From Amyelois transitella (taxonomy: Eukaryota; Arthropoda; Insecta; Lepidoptera; Pyralidae), in assembly GCF_032362555.1 (NCBI RefSeq), contig NC_083535.1, forward strand, positions 8,122,001 through 8,186,000: DNA of 64,000 nt, written 5' to 3'. Positions 13,101-24,655 of this stretch are shown here, piece after piece (position 1 is the stretch's first letter; the number at the start of each line of letters is the position of its first letter). The notes beneath the pieces are model-generated. The model was not told the origin of the DNA and ran no database searches. It was given only the letters and a program-made list of their open reading frames with translations. The position numbers were made by a program, and so were the translations under genes.

Positions 13101-14992
13101 TATAAATATAACATAATCTAGTTTTACCACGAGGAAGCGACGACATACGGTGGTGGTAAAACAATTTATTTACGTAACTATAATGTAAACGTTGTCCACT
13201 AATAAAATTCCTCAATCTACGTGATTGTTACGCGTACCTACAATCTCTATAGTCTTAAGCTCTTTAAAAATATCGATAGACCGTAAATCTCACATTTTTT
13301 TTTCTTGGCGTTACAAGTTGCAAATGTTGAATAGATGTGGAATTACCAGTAGGTTTACTTATAACCGGCTGAAAAGCGTTGGTGGTAGAACCGTTAGTGT
13401 TTTGATTTTGCCAAGGGAAATCGTCGTCATCATCTTTCTGAGCTTTAGGTAGTTCAGAATGAACCCAGTAACCCTAATTTCTGGGAGGGAAATCTACAGG
13501 GTAAACCTAATCCAGCTGTGATCATGAGTTGCCCGACAGGTTCACAATATTTGATGGTACATATTATAAAGTACGAAATATTTTTAAAGTACTCAGGAAG
13601 TTTTTATGTAATAACTACTTTGCATAAATATAAAAATATCATATTTTTTGCAATATATTTTTAGAAATGTCATTAAATTTTATCAGCATTACATAACTGA
13701 CTAGAACTCGACTAGAAGATGCATAGTATATGGAAACATCAATGTGAAAGGTATCAAGGTTGTATTACAAAAACTGAATATTTCATACTTATTTGCAAAT
13801 TGAACTTGGATAATTAATTTGTATACACCTAGGTATTTATTAAAATTTATTTCCTAAGAACACTAAGAATGTATGTAGACAGGTGGAGTTTCGTTAAAGT
13901 AGCGATTATTTGCGCCGTTTCAGTTTCGCCAATGTCATAATTATTATTTTATTTATTTCGACAGTCTGTGTTATTGTTATTGTTCTATAAGTCAGATTTC
14001 GGAAAACAAACTTTTTCTGATAGGCCTGAGTCGTGGATACTTTAAAATTGAGTTAATACTCCAGATCACTGACTTAAGCATTACTTCAATACCTATGTGA
14101 AATTTTGAACGCTTCTTATCTATGTATGAGTATCGTTTATTTCTTCTTTCAGTAATGATCATGGCGATGTTATTTCGGCGGGTGTTCACGGGGTCTTCAG
14201 ACAGGTGAGTTGCTAAAAAAGAAACAACAACTGTAAATATTACAAAATCTATGCAGAACAGGCGTTGGTAACTAAGTAGCGACCGAGGCACCTAATACCT
14301 AGTAGGCATTGGGTAGGTACCTACTTAACAAGATAGCTTTCTTACTAAGTTAAAGCTTTTATGACGCTATTTTTTTTTCTTCCGATTAAAGGATGCTAAT
14401 TATTTTGGATACCAACATCCTAAAAGCTATTTCAGTTGTCTTACTGAATATTTTGTCTAAGGGCTTTACCTGTAGCTGGGCTTTACCACGAGAAGACGGT
14501 TGAGAGGGCAGATACAGAGCTTTCTGATGTTGATACCTACGTAGTTAAAAAACTTTAAACAAATAGGTAGGAAGCGTAGGTAGTTAAGCAATAGCGCCAA
14601 ATCTTGCCAAAAGTTGAAGAAAGAGCAGATTACCCTTCCTACATAGGTACATACTTACGTATTCTATAAGCAAGAGAAAGCATTCCTTGAAAACTTTTAC
14701 AGAGTCATCTGTCGGTGTCGATTGACATTAATACCTATGACATGACATTTCTATTATATGCAGGGGGCAGTGATTTTGACATGTAGTCAGTTGAATTAAT
14801 ATTAAATAATAATAATTAAATATTGATAGATATTATTTATAAAATCCATAACAATTATCAAAATGATTTCAGAAATCTTTTGGAGCATGTGACCATCAAC
14901 GGCAATTAAATTCCCTATCGTCCTATGCAAAAGCCGCTCGTCTGTCAATCGGAAGTGCTGCCGTAGGAATTGGAAATTTATTCAGTCGCAAA
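10118..14992 (+). CDS. Possible upstream coding exons giving fray a longer N-terminus
   Basis: Three exons join in frame: 10118-10213 (ATG at 10161 in a good context, AAGATGG; peptide MEPVPEKGVIVNSYVGD; ends in phase 2), 11215-11305 (AG acceptor; includes GAVNDFVFGNLHNYALRKYV; donor ACG|GTAAGT; ends phase 0) and the 5' part of the fray exon, 14873-14992 (40 codons, no stop, running into fray's ATG 14993 in frame; includes SYAKAARLSIGSAAVGIGN). A fourth well-bordered piece, 14153-14204 (TTTCTTCTTTCAG acceptor, CAG|GTGAGT donor), is open into the 14873 exon in phase 0, but its own start does not fit the phase of 11305, so it would be an alternative exon or 5' UTR. I recognise no family in the 88 extra residues. 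Either an alternative fray isoform or pieces of another gene. Confidence 0.33.
10255..10440 (+). repeat. SINE-related repeat copy
   Basis: Blocks 'gcggaagtcgcttcgtgtaa', 'acccaatttaggattgtgg' and 'gatgcaaccggattaaacgc' match the copies at 19600-19770 and 33050-33215, and match 5620/7402 in the reverse sense. Confidence 0.55.
11306..14152. other. Intronic or intergenic stretch without a supported exon
   Basis: Contains degraded repeat sequence (11500-11690; 11930-12050 has 'ccacgatcctagagtgagaa' and 'aagcgactcctgtcaga', the SINE-related body) and the hairpin at 12591-12666. No exon with good borders was found before 14153. Confidence 0.45.
12591..12666. repeat. Perfect 18-bp inverted repeat (hairpin)
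   Basis: Left arm ttggtcctcaaatttaaa at 12591-12608 and its exact complement at 12649-12666, separated by an AT-rich loop of about 40 bases that is itself partly palindromic. It may be the remains of a small foldback element. Confidence 0.75.
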
Positions 14993-17900
14993 ATGGCGGC
15001 CAGTGCAAATTCTTCTTGTCCGTGGCCGAGTAGTCAAGATGACTACGAATTACGGGACGTTATTGGTATGTTTTCTTTTATTCGCCTCTTTTATATAATA
15101 ACATCGAGTAAAAATATTTTATGAGTGGAGAAAATGCATATATTCATTGAAAGTGCGAGTCAGTCAGGCGGTATATATGCTGTCAATGTGTCAATTGGTA
15201 TGTGGCATACACATGCATCATCTCAAATCAATTTTCACATGTTTATCAATTTAAAAATTGTTTTGTTTTCAGATGTAAGTCCAAATTACTTATTGACATT
15301 GTTCTGGATTAATTGCAAATTCGGTTGAAGAACCACTTTAGTTCACTTTTCCTTATTCAAATTTCACCCTAATTTATTTTACTTGCAAACCACTTCGTAC
15401 CTTAAGTATTAAGATACGAAGTAGTTCAAAAAATAAAAATTGTGTGCACTTTATTGCAGTACATATCTATCTAAAGTTTGAACTTCAATTACCTGCAATA
15501 TAAAATGTTTGCTACATACACTATGTAGAGTTCTTATTAGGTGCTGTCAAAAAGTTTCAAAACTTTGACATATTATTAATTACAGGTGTCGGTGCTACTG
15601 CGGTGGTATACGGAGCATATTGTAAGCCTCGCGGGGAGAAATGTGCTATCAAACAGATAAACTTAGAAAAATGGAACACCTCCATGGATGAACTACTTAA
15701 AGAAATACAGGCAAGTTCATTCCTGTAACTTAATTTTCTTCGGTATGTTAAACTGTCATACCACATTAGTACTTAATGAAATAATTCTCTCAATATAAAT
15801 AAATGAAATGAAATAGAATTGAAAAAAATACCTATCATTTATTCCTACCCCAGAGGAGAATAGGAATATCTGTTTTAGGTTTATTTACCAGAAGTAGACA
15901 TGATGACAGTAGGAAAACAGTTTACGGGTGCAATCTGATTGGAAGACATTTATTGAGTGTAAACATAAGGTAATTTATAGGAATATATCAGTATGTATGT
16001 GACTCCATACATAACGTATGTGTATTTAAGTGCTAGGAAATATGATTACGTACATCATTATTTCCCTATTATACTTTGTGCTGCTAGCTGATAAAGTTCA
16101 ATTGACTTGAATGAACGCCATGTCAATTTGTTGCAGGCTATGTCAAGCTGTAATCATGACAATGTAGTGACTTATTATACAAGCTTTGTTGTGAACGATG
16201 AACTCTGGCTGGTACTGAAACTGCTGGAAGGTAAGAACTTCTTTCTATTAAAAAATATTAATTGGTAAATTATTGTCTTCTGTAATATTATTATTATAGT
16301 AAGGAATGGGGCATTCATTCTGTACAAAAGATATGGTGCTAATATAAAAGTGATAAAAGAATCAATGATATGCTTTGATTTTGACATATAGTAGCTGAGA
16401 CTTTCGACTCTATAAGAGAACTCACTAAGATTGGCCAGTAAATAAGAATTATGGATAAGATTTATATCTATACAGTAAAGTATTACTGTGACACTAATGA
16501 TGTAGTTATAGTAACTGTTTCAAATAGGTACATTGGTTTCTCTATAATGTGAAGAAGCCTCAGGAAAACACAAGATTTTTTTCTTATTTAACCATAACCA
16601 TTTATACATACATACATATAGTCACGTCTATATCCCTTACGGGGTAGACAGATCCAACAGTCCCGAAAAGACTGAATGGCCACATTAAGCTGTTCGGCTT
16701 AATGATGGAATTGAGATCCAAATAGTGACAGGTTGCTAGCCCATCGCCTAAAAAAGGATCACAATTTTATAAGCCTATCCCTTAGTCGCCTTTTACGACA
16801 TCCATGGGAAAGAGATGGAGTGGTCCTATTATTTTTTGTATTGGTGCCGGGAATCGCACGGCATTTATTTATTTACGCCAATAATACAACAGTAGCAGTA
16901 CTCTAAAAGTATTTGGCAAGGAATTCTTAACCATATCATGAACTGAAGTTCATCCTATTCATTAGTGAGACTGGACCTGAAATACCTACTTGTTCTTGTC
17001 TGTTGTAGGTGGTAGCCTTCTGGATGTCATCAAGCACAAGATGAAGGTGACAAATTGCAAGCATGGGGTTTTTGATGAAGCAACCATTGCAACTGTCCTT
17101 AAGGAGGTTTTGAAAGGCCTGGAATATTTTCATAGTAATGGACAAATACATAGGTAAATACTGGCATTTTTGTGTTATTATTACTGTACATAGTTTATTG
17201 TTGTGTAGTTGATTATTTACATTTGAAAATGGCTGCTTGAGAATCAAAAATATTACACAACATATTTCTATTATTACAAAACTGCAATTGCGAATATATG
17301 CCATGTTATACGAGGAATTGTTAAGCAACCGTTTATTCTGCCCCATGTTAGCATTCTGGTTTGTGAATATGTCATTTGTTACTTTAAATACAGGTCAACT
17401 TATGTGGTTTTGTGATACCACACCCTGCCAATACTCAAGAAAATTATGAAACTTTACTACATTAGGGTCCGGATTTTGATCCTCAGTTAGATTGGCCTGG
17501 GTCTTAGATATCTGTAAATACTTATATGTAGCCTTTGAGTATTTTGAGACTGTTGCCCTATCTACCTCATAAAGGATAAAGCCGTGCTTATATATGTATG
17601 TTGAATGTATTTATATCACAATCTTGAACTTGCTTTGAGGCTAACTCATTCTTCCATATATTTTTTTGTTCATCAATTTCATTTGTTTTGTGTGTGATGC
17701 GAACGAAAGGGGGATTGTTTCATTGTAAAATTACCATAATGTAAATGCATCACAAACAGCTGTATGCAGTACTGAACAGGTAACTCAATAAATTGTTTTC
17801 ATTTTGTAGTTTGAAATCGCTACTGTTCTGCTGGTTTCGTGTTGCGAATTTCATGCGAATAATAAGCGTTGCATCGATACTACTGCAATAGGGAGGCGGC

Positions 17901-20900
17901 TCCTGGTAGCAATGTAATTATGGATCAATGCAAAATCAGCTTTTTGATTTTTGAGTTTTGACAATTAAAGAACACGTCATTGGCATGAATTTCTAAATAA
18001 GACCATTTCCTTCTGGCGTCTGTCCCGTTATAAAAATTTGATGGCAAAAAGGAAATATGTATATTAAAAAAAGCCTTACGCGGCGAATTCTCGTTTCCAT
18101 ATAAATATTTTCTCTCACATCACAGTGAATTTTCGGCTGCTTTAGCTGACTAGGATAATGACGATATGTATATTTTAGTCGTAATGTTTCTAAAAAGAAT
18201 AAGTTCTGCTAAAACAGCTCGTAAGTGGTAGGTACTTTGTGTCAATACAATCAGCTGCCTGTCTTACAAAAACCTGTTTGAAATATTTTTACGAATTAGT
18301 GGCTGTGCGATTATTTTCCTTTGCCTCATATGATATCCACAGAAAAGAGTTGGGATAGTATTTATTTGTTTATACACGAACCGTGTGATGCCCGCAAGCT
18401 ATACAGAGGAACTCTACCGTTTGACTACATACCGACTGTGTTTTATTATTTTATTAGGTTTCGTCCGCAGTTCCCCCCGCATGATTAATATCGTATGTAT
18501 CTTCGTTCATTCAGTGGATTAACTGTAAAGAAGTAACAAAACACAAAATACTGACTTTCGCATTTAATAAATAAATATTTATAAGGAACAAATTACACAG
18601 ATTGAGTTAGCCTCGAAGTAATTTCGAAACGTGTGTTACAAGATACTAACTCAACGACACTATATTTTATATAGATAAACATCCAAGACCCAGGCTAATC
18701 AAGGAAAGTTCGTTTCTCATCATGCCCTGGCCGGGATTCGAACGGGACCTCCGGTGTCACAGACAAGCGCACTACCGCTGCGCCACAGAGGCATTTAAAA
18801 TATTAGTTTGGATACGCAGCGAATTGAGGTGTCAAAAATTATTAATAGTGCAGGGGCTAACTAACTTATAATTTTTACGATTCTAATTGTGATAAAAATA
18901 GCAAAGCGATTTATTTTCTAGCGTTTGCGATTAATCACTAGTACGACCTATTTTCAATGGCTTTGCTCACATTGGGTTTCGTTATTTTCGCCCAAATAGG
19001 CCTAACAAGGAAAAGAGACAATTTGGGTGATCAATCCCATCTTATACCAATACCAAAAGTCGACATAATAAGCAGTCTGTCGATGTGCATAAACAAATAA
19101 GATGTTATTTGTTTCTAAACAAAAAAGTAGTTTGTCCTTCTTCCTGGCGTTACTAAACAAATAGTTTCACCTTTTTCCTGGATGGTATCAAACAAATTAT
19201 TTCTTATTCTTCGGACGTTAACAATCAAATACTTGCGTAGGTATATAAGTAAATAAAAGTTGGATATTTATTATTACATTTTATTCTCATAACATAAAAT
19301 TTTCACATACAAATCGTCTTATCCTACACCACAACTTTCTTCATCATAAAAGTCGCCATAATCTAATCATTGGAGTCCTAATCATAAAAAATAATATTGC
19401 CTTTTCAGAGACATAAAAGCTGGAAATATATTATTAGGTGAAGATGGGACTGTTCAAATTGCGGATTTTGGAGTTTCTGCATGGCTAGCAACAGACAAAG
19501 ATTTGTCTAGGCAAAAGGTGAGGCATACCTTTGTGGGTACGCCTTGTTGGATGGCGCCTGAAGTAATGGAGCAAGTAAGTGGTGTACTTAATTGCTGATA
19601 TGTTTGAATGTGTAACTTTTACCCAAAGTAGGTAAGGTTCCCCTGTAAAGGTGTTGCTTCGTGTGACACCTGTATTACCCAATTCAGTATTGTGGTCATT
19701 AATAGGCCTACCCTGAACTCCTCTCTCTAGATGTCTAAGGATGTAACGCCAGGAAGCTGATATACCTGCAGTGGGGTTTCCTAATGTTTTAACTAAACTA
19801 AAGTTATTTTTCATTCAAGAAAATATAAAATTAATAATATATTGTGTGGTATCAAATCATGTGCGAGCGCATTCTGTAATAACTAGTAAAGGCCCCACTG
19901 AGTCTCGTTACAATTCAAGTTGATTAGCACCTTCCTTCCGGCTTTAGTCCCGGTTGCATCTTAACCACTCCAGGCTTACTTTTTGCGCATCACACATTAT
20001 AACCGGTCTGACCACCGACGCTCAACCCTGTTATAGCACCATATATGTTAATAATTTGATATTATGCTCACTATCAGAGATTATGGTACAATCGAGTTAT
20101 GTTTAAACAACTGCATGCCACAATCTAACACAATGGCGTGACGTGACGCATTCATGACTGTAAAGTAAAAAATCTTCGTTAGTATTATTAACGTAAATAA
20201 TATATATTACTGTGAATAGAAGCAGGTATATTGTTTGATCTTGTTTGTCGCTGAGTATTACTTCAGGTCTAAAATTACTTTTATTTTCAAAACTGGGAGC
20301 GAAGTCCCGCGCTAAGGCAATAAATAATCCGGATTGGGGGCACTAATGTGTTAGTCAATTCAAATAATTAGTAAAATCTAATAAGGACTAAGGAGGGACA
20401 AGGTTAAATTATTCTCTCCCTTTTTATTCTGCATTATTTTATTGTTTTAATAACTCGAAAATTCATCCTTTTTCAGGATCACGGATACGATTTTAAAGCT
20501 GATATTTGGTCTTTCGGTATAACGGCCATCGAAATGGCCACAGGCACTGCACCATATCACAAATATCCGCCTATGAAAGTACTCATGTTAACTTTACAGA
20601 ACGACCCTCCAAATATAGATACCGGTTAGTATGAGTATGTTTATGCGATAAAGATTCATTGAAATGAAAATCAGTATAACTTTTGGTTTGGAAATGAACA
20701 CTTGCATTTTATTATTTTTGTTTAGTTAAATAAGCAAAGATAGTGTAATTCAGAACCGCAGTTTTCGGTATGGATGAGGACAGACTAACGAAAGAAATTT
20801 ATAAGGCAGAGCTAACTGTAAAAGGGAGACAGGGCCGGCCTCGTCGAACTTTCAAGGACCAAATTTTGAATGTCTTGAAAAAAGGAGATGTAAGGAGCAC

Positions 20901-23456
20901 CCGTAATCGTCGAATATGCATGAAAAGAGTTATGAGTGTAGAGGAAGCGGGAGAGGTCTGCAAGGATCGTAGCAAGTATAATTCCATAGTCTCTGCCTAC
21001 CCCAATAGTAAACAGGCGTGATAGTATGTATGTATGTAGATTTCCGTAATTGTTTATTTTTTGAGCTAGAAATGTAATGTTTTCAGACTGGCAATTAACA
21101 CAAGCTTCCTATTACGAATTTCTTTTTGATTACAAAATCCAACAAAGATAACATTATCTATTAATTATCATAATTTTTATATTAAATTTCTGATCTATTT
21201 GTAGGTTCTGATGAGAAGGAGCAGTATAAGGCTTACGGCAAGACATTTAGGAAAATGATATTAGATTGTCTACAAAAGGACCCATCGAAAAGGCCGACAG
21301 CTACAGATTTATTAAAACATCCATTTTTCAGAAAAGCCAAAGATAGAAAGTATTTGACGCAAACTTTAGTTGCAATAGGTCCTAGCATGGAAACCAGGGT
21401 AAACAAGGTAACTGAAGATTTATATTTTACTGGCATATAAATTGTAACATGTATATTAAAAAAAAGTTGCATTCAAAGCTCTAAGCTAGAAGTTTTGTGC
21501 GATTTGTATCTGTGATTCATTACATTTAATAGAAATTATAAAAAAAATGCTTTCCACGTATCACGCATAGGTATGATAACTAGTGATAAATATAATTAAA
21601 GCACTCTAGGCACCAGATACGTTTTATCCCGTAAGATGGTACTGAGGAATATGAGGAAAAAAACGACTGTGCGCTAGCGAAGCTGCGTGAAGAAGCAAAT
21701 TTATTATAAAACATATAATAAATTTGAAGTAATACTTTATTATAAGTTTTCCGTCCACGTCAAGTAAAATAAAATACACAGACGAAAATGAAGTAGTATG
21801 AAAAAAATGCGAAGTATAAAGTACTTTCACGCTTCATGTCTGACCACAACTGCTCAGACACTACAAAAAACTACAAGTTCTTATCAATTTGTCTAAAAAG
21901 AATACAATGAAAAAAATTTATACAACCATTGTTTTCAGGCCAGTAAACGGCAACAGGGTACCTCCGGTCGGTTGCACAGAAGTGTGACTGGCCAATGGGT
22001 TTGGAGTGAAGACGAGGATGAAGGAAATGCACAGGCTGAGTCCGAGGAAGATACCTCCCCAAAGGAGGATAAGAGGCCCATGAATGAATTACAGAGGGCA
22101 GAGTCTAGTGGCAGTGAAGAAGAGGTGAGAGTGCTTGAGAATATTGAGCGCTTCTGAAAGTAGCTTGCTTATTTAGTCGGTTCCAGGTAGGATTAATAAT
22201 GTTATTTAAAGAGCTTGTCTCAGTGTTTTTGGCAAAAGCTAATAGAGAAACAAATATGCACTTCATGGTCAACCATGTAATCATGCCCAATCCAGTATTC
22301 AAATGTTTTTATGATAATTTCACATGATGTCTGCTATATATTTTAGATTCTTGGAAATAGTCTCATACATAAAGTTAAGCTATTTCAAACAAATTTAACT
22401 TTAAATTGACTTACATAAAATTTAGTCATTAACATTGTATAAAAAGATAGATGTTATTTTATATGTGTAAACACTTAAATATTTGTCTTTGTAGGAAACC
22501 GCTGAATCTCAGAAGAAAAATACAGAAGTGAGGATTGGTGATAAAAATGAACCACCTGTTATTAATTTGGTTTTAAGGCTGAGGTCAGTATATAGGTTTT
22601 TATAAATAAATAATTTTATTTATTTATTTATTTATTCAATTATTAAAAGCGGGCAAATAGTTTACCATTGAATGAGCCTCGCACGAACATCCTCTTACGT
22701 TATTGGAATAATCGTATGGAAATACTTTTATTTCGAGCTCAGTTCAACTAGGCTCCCAATACAGTGTCAATAAAGATTCCGTTTTTAGGAATTCCCGTCG
22801 AGAACTTAACGACATCCGTTTCGAGTTCATAATGGGCAAGGATTCTGCGGAGGGCATAGCCGCTGAGTTGGTCGGCGCTGGACTGGTGGATCCCCACGAT
22901 TCAGTTCCTATCTCGACGAATCTCAACAAACTGTTGGAGTCGCAGTGGACAACGCCGTCGCCGCCTAAAGCTGTCACATTCCATTTGGTAATTATATATT
23001 TATAATATTTATATTCCAATAGGTATATTAATTTTATAAAGAGGTATTTGTAACGGCAAATCTTCGGAAATAACTGAACGGATCACTACAATTTCCGGGC
23101 TGTTAGTTATTAAAAATTAGCGTATACGACGCGTAGTTCCTGTCGCATTAGAATAAGACCCGGTATATCTTACTCATGGACGTCGTAAAAGGCGAGTAGT
23201 TAAGGAGGGCTAGATGAATGTGCGCCTATTTGTTCATTCATCTAGTGCAAGCTGGCAACAAGAACTGAAATCTGTTTACTCCGTAAGGGATATAGGCGTG
23301 ATAATATGTATGCAAACTATTCATGTGATTCATTTGTAAAATCTAAATATTAAAAAATCCTAATACGAAATATCTTTTCAGAATTCCGCCGGCCCAAATG
23401 ACCAGTTTGATGACAAAACACTCATAGGATTCGCGCAGATATCCATAATGGAATGA
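14993..23456 (+). CDS. fray: OSR1/SPAK-type Ste20 kinase (frayed)
   Basis: Cytoplasmic Ser/Thr kinase that acts below WNK kinases and phosphorylates cation-chloride cotransporters. Exons: 14993-15065, 15586-15710, 16137-16230, 17009-17153, 19409-19574, 20477-20624, 21205-21407, 21939-22124, 22495-22583, 22789-22987, 23382-23456; phases all agree, 500 residues. The kinase domain (about 18-290) has the Gly loop [13 protein letters not shown]-binding K47, HRDIKAGN with catalytic D147, DFG at 165-167, and the T-loop [12 protein letters not shown], where T186 is the WNK site. After it come a GTSGRLH regulatory segment (about 325) and an acidic W-x-W-SEDEDE stretch. The conserved C-terminal (CCT/PF2-like) domain, about 400-500, binds RFxV motifs and begins [20 protein letters not shown]. 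The protein ends AQISIME, close to vertebrate OSR1. Oddity: intron 2 has a GC donor (ATACAG|GCAAGT). The start chosen is the ATG giving the usual short N-terminus; an in-frame upstream extension is listed separately. Confidence 0.93.
16612..16863 (+). repeat. Dispersed lepidopteran repeat in fray intron 3
   Basis: Begins 'atagtcacgtctatatccc', continues with 'ggggtagacagatccaacag', 'gtgacaggttgctagccca' and ends 'gtgccgggaatcgcacggca'. A nearly identical copy lies at 58368-58628, and inverted or partial ones lie at 3885, 23155, 27125, 44845 and 60385. There is no coding capacity; the internal block 'tcgccttttacgacatcca' is present in nearly all. Confidence 0.75.
17154..19408. other. fray: fray intron 4, repeat-rich
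   Basis: The largest fray intron (about 2.25 kb). It holds a SINE-like body fragment at 17480-17600 ('ttggcctgggtcttagatat'), the SINE at 18595-18792 and AT-rich sequence. No additional coding exon is needed to join exon 4 (...GQIHR) to exon 5 (DIKAGN...). Confidence 0.7.
18595..18792 (-). mobile_element. tRNA-headed SINE (GCCTCTGTGGCGCAGCGGT head)
   Basis: Reading on the minus strand from 18792, the head 'gcctctgtggcgcagcggta' contains a good A box, and 'gttcgaatcccgg' is the B box. The body includes the complement of 'agacccaggctaatcaagg' and of 'gtgttacaagatactaactca'. This is the structure of a widespread lepidopteran tRNA-derived SINE, not a working tRNA gene. Confidence 0.8.
19600..19770 (+). 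repeat. SINE-related repeat copy in fray intron 5
   Basis: Blocks 'ttgcttcgtgtgacacctg', 'acccaattcagtattgtgg', 'aggatgtaacgccaggaagc' match the copies at 10255-10440 and 33050-33215. Confidence 0.6.
19918..20028 (-). repeat. Truncated SINE copy in fray intron 5
   Basis: Minus-strand relic: 'accttccttccggctttagt' and 'cccggttgcatcttaaccac' are shared with 5620-5830, and 'aaccggtctgaccaccgacg' is the diverged tRNA-like head. Most of the body between is deleted. Confidence 0.55.
20770..21021 (+). pseudogene. C-terminal fragment of a non-LTR retrotransposon ORF, in fray intron 6
   Basis: 83 codons, still open, beginning [14 protein letters not shown] and ending [17 protein letters not shown]. 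It aligns with the C-terminus of the longer copy at 23975-24478 (MNENRLTKQIYKG ... RGKWKEVVSAYPSGKEA), including the shared GRPRRTF/Y, RNRR-CMKRVM and VEEAGEV/VDEAKEV blocks. This is the tail after the reverse transcriptase; the RT domain itself is absent. Insertion was in the same sense as fray. Confidence 0.75.
22600..22645. repeat. (ATTT)n-type microsatellite
   Basis: Near-pure tetranucleotide run (ttatttatttatttatttat) just after the donor of fray exon 9. Confidence 0.85.
23155..23310 (+). repeat. Partial copy of the dispersed repeat, in fray intron 10
   Basis: Has 'tcatggacgtcgtaaaaggcg' and 'cgtaagggatataggcgtga', rearranged relative to 16612-16863 (block order as in the inverted copy at 60385). 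Confidence 0.55.
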
Positions 23457-23964
23457 GGTGTTTCGGGATGGCGTGTGACCTAGTAAATTGTAGAATTTTG
23501 CGGTGTTTATGTACACTGTATTTATAAAAATCTGAATTTCTAATTCTATGCATATATTCTTGTTATTCTTTATGGTGCTAGAGGCGGAATGCGCGATGCC
23601 TTGCTGCCTACGTATTTGATGCGCGGGCATAGTTAAACTTTTTTAATTTAAAATAACTAGAATACATTGGCCATCAATTTTACCGAGCCAAAGATATTAG
23701 TTTTTATTTTATAATAAGCAGTACCAGGATCTGTAGCTATAAGATATTATTTAATTGTTTTGCAGTGCAAAGAGAAATCATAAATGTGATTTGATTCATT
23801 TAAACGGATTATAAATGTAATTATGTTAATATTATTTCGTGATATCAATTTAGAAATTGCACTGGTTTGCATTTTTTATATATTATTATTAACGGGCCTA
23901 GAAATCTCATCAAAATGACTCTTCTGGTGCTGTCCTGCATCATCTGATAATTTTATCAACAAAA
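23457..23964 (+). other. fray: fray 3' UTR and downstream region
   Basis: Non-coding sequence after the fray stop codon. No canonical AATAAA signal is obvious in the first few hundred bases; the transcript end could not be placed. The retrotransposon fragment begins right after, in the same orientation. Confidence 0.4.
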
Positions 23965-23974
23965 TTAATTAAAG

Positions 23975-24490
23975 ATGACTTTCATATCTTCAAGCGAATC
24001 CAAATTTGGCGTACCGATATCGTATTTTAAACAGAATTTATTCCTAATAATGAAACACGAAAGCAGAATAAATGCAGTGGAAATGAGAGCGTTAAGGAGT
24101 ATGATGGGTGTGAAATTGAGTAACCGGATAAGGAACAGCATGATAAGGGAATGTTGTGATGTGAAAGAAGATGTAGTTACAGGAATAGAAAAGGGTATGT
24201 TGAGATGGTTCGGTCATGTGGAGAGGATGAATGAAAACAGGTTGACTAAGCAGATATACAAGGGGAGTGTGGAGGGAAAGGTCGGGGTGGGAAGACCTAG
24301 ACGAACATATCTTGATCAAATTAAGGACGTCCTGGTGAAGGGTCAGGTCAAAAGTGCCCGAAACCGCCGAGCTTGCATGAAGAGAGTTATGAATGTGGAT
24401 GAAGCAAAGGAAGTATGCAGGGATCGTGGCAAGTGGAAAGAGGTAGTCTCTGCCTACCCCTCCGGGAAAGAGGCGTGATTTTATGTTATG
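23975..24490 (+). mobile_element. 5'-truncated non-LTR retrotransposon with open C-terminal ORF
   Basis: An intact frame ends at 24478 and encodes the C-terminal end of a LINE polyprotein downstream of the RT domain: [69 protein letters not shown] and VVSAYPSGKEA. The first ~18 codons of the frame come from flanking DNA. The insertion is bordered by an imperfect direct repeat of about 40 bases (aattaattaaagatgact... at about 23965-24006 and again at about 24495-24536), the likely target-site duplication. The RTE-like clade is suspected, not proven. Confidence 0.78.
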
Positions 24491-24582
24491 TTAAATTAAT
24501 TAAAGATGACTTACATATCTTGAGCGAATCCTAATTATTCCTAATCAGGTTTACTTCGTTAAGATTAATTATGTGGTGGGAT

Positions 24583-24655
24583 TATAGCATTAATCACTTC
24601 GAACAATAAATATATGTAGTATAGCATTAATCACTTCGAACAATAAATATATGTA
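24583..24655. repeat. Tandem duplication of ~36 bp
   Basis: The segment 'tatagcattaatcacttcga' + 'acaataaatatatgtag' occurs twice in a row with no difference, suggesting a recent slippage or unequal exchange. Confidence 0.85.

Noticed and set aside
16936..17346. 136-codon minus-strand frame
   Set aside because: It overlaps fray exon 4 on the other strand, whose kinase motifs are certain; this is a shadow frame.
18723..18792. Functional tRNA gene
   Set aside because: A and B boxes are present, but a SINE body follows and the acceptor stem does not close.
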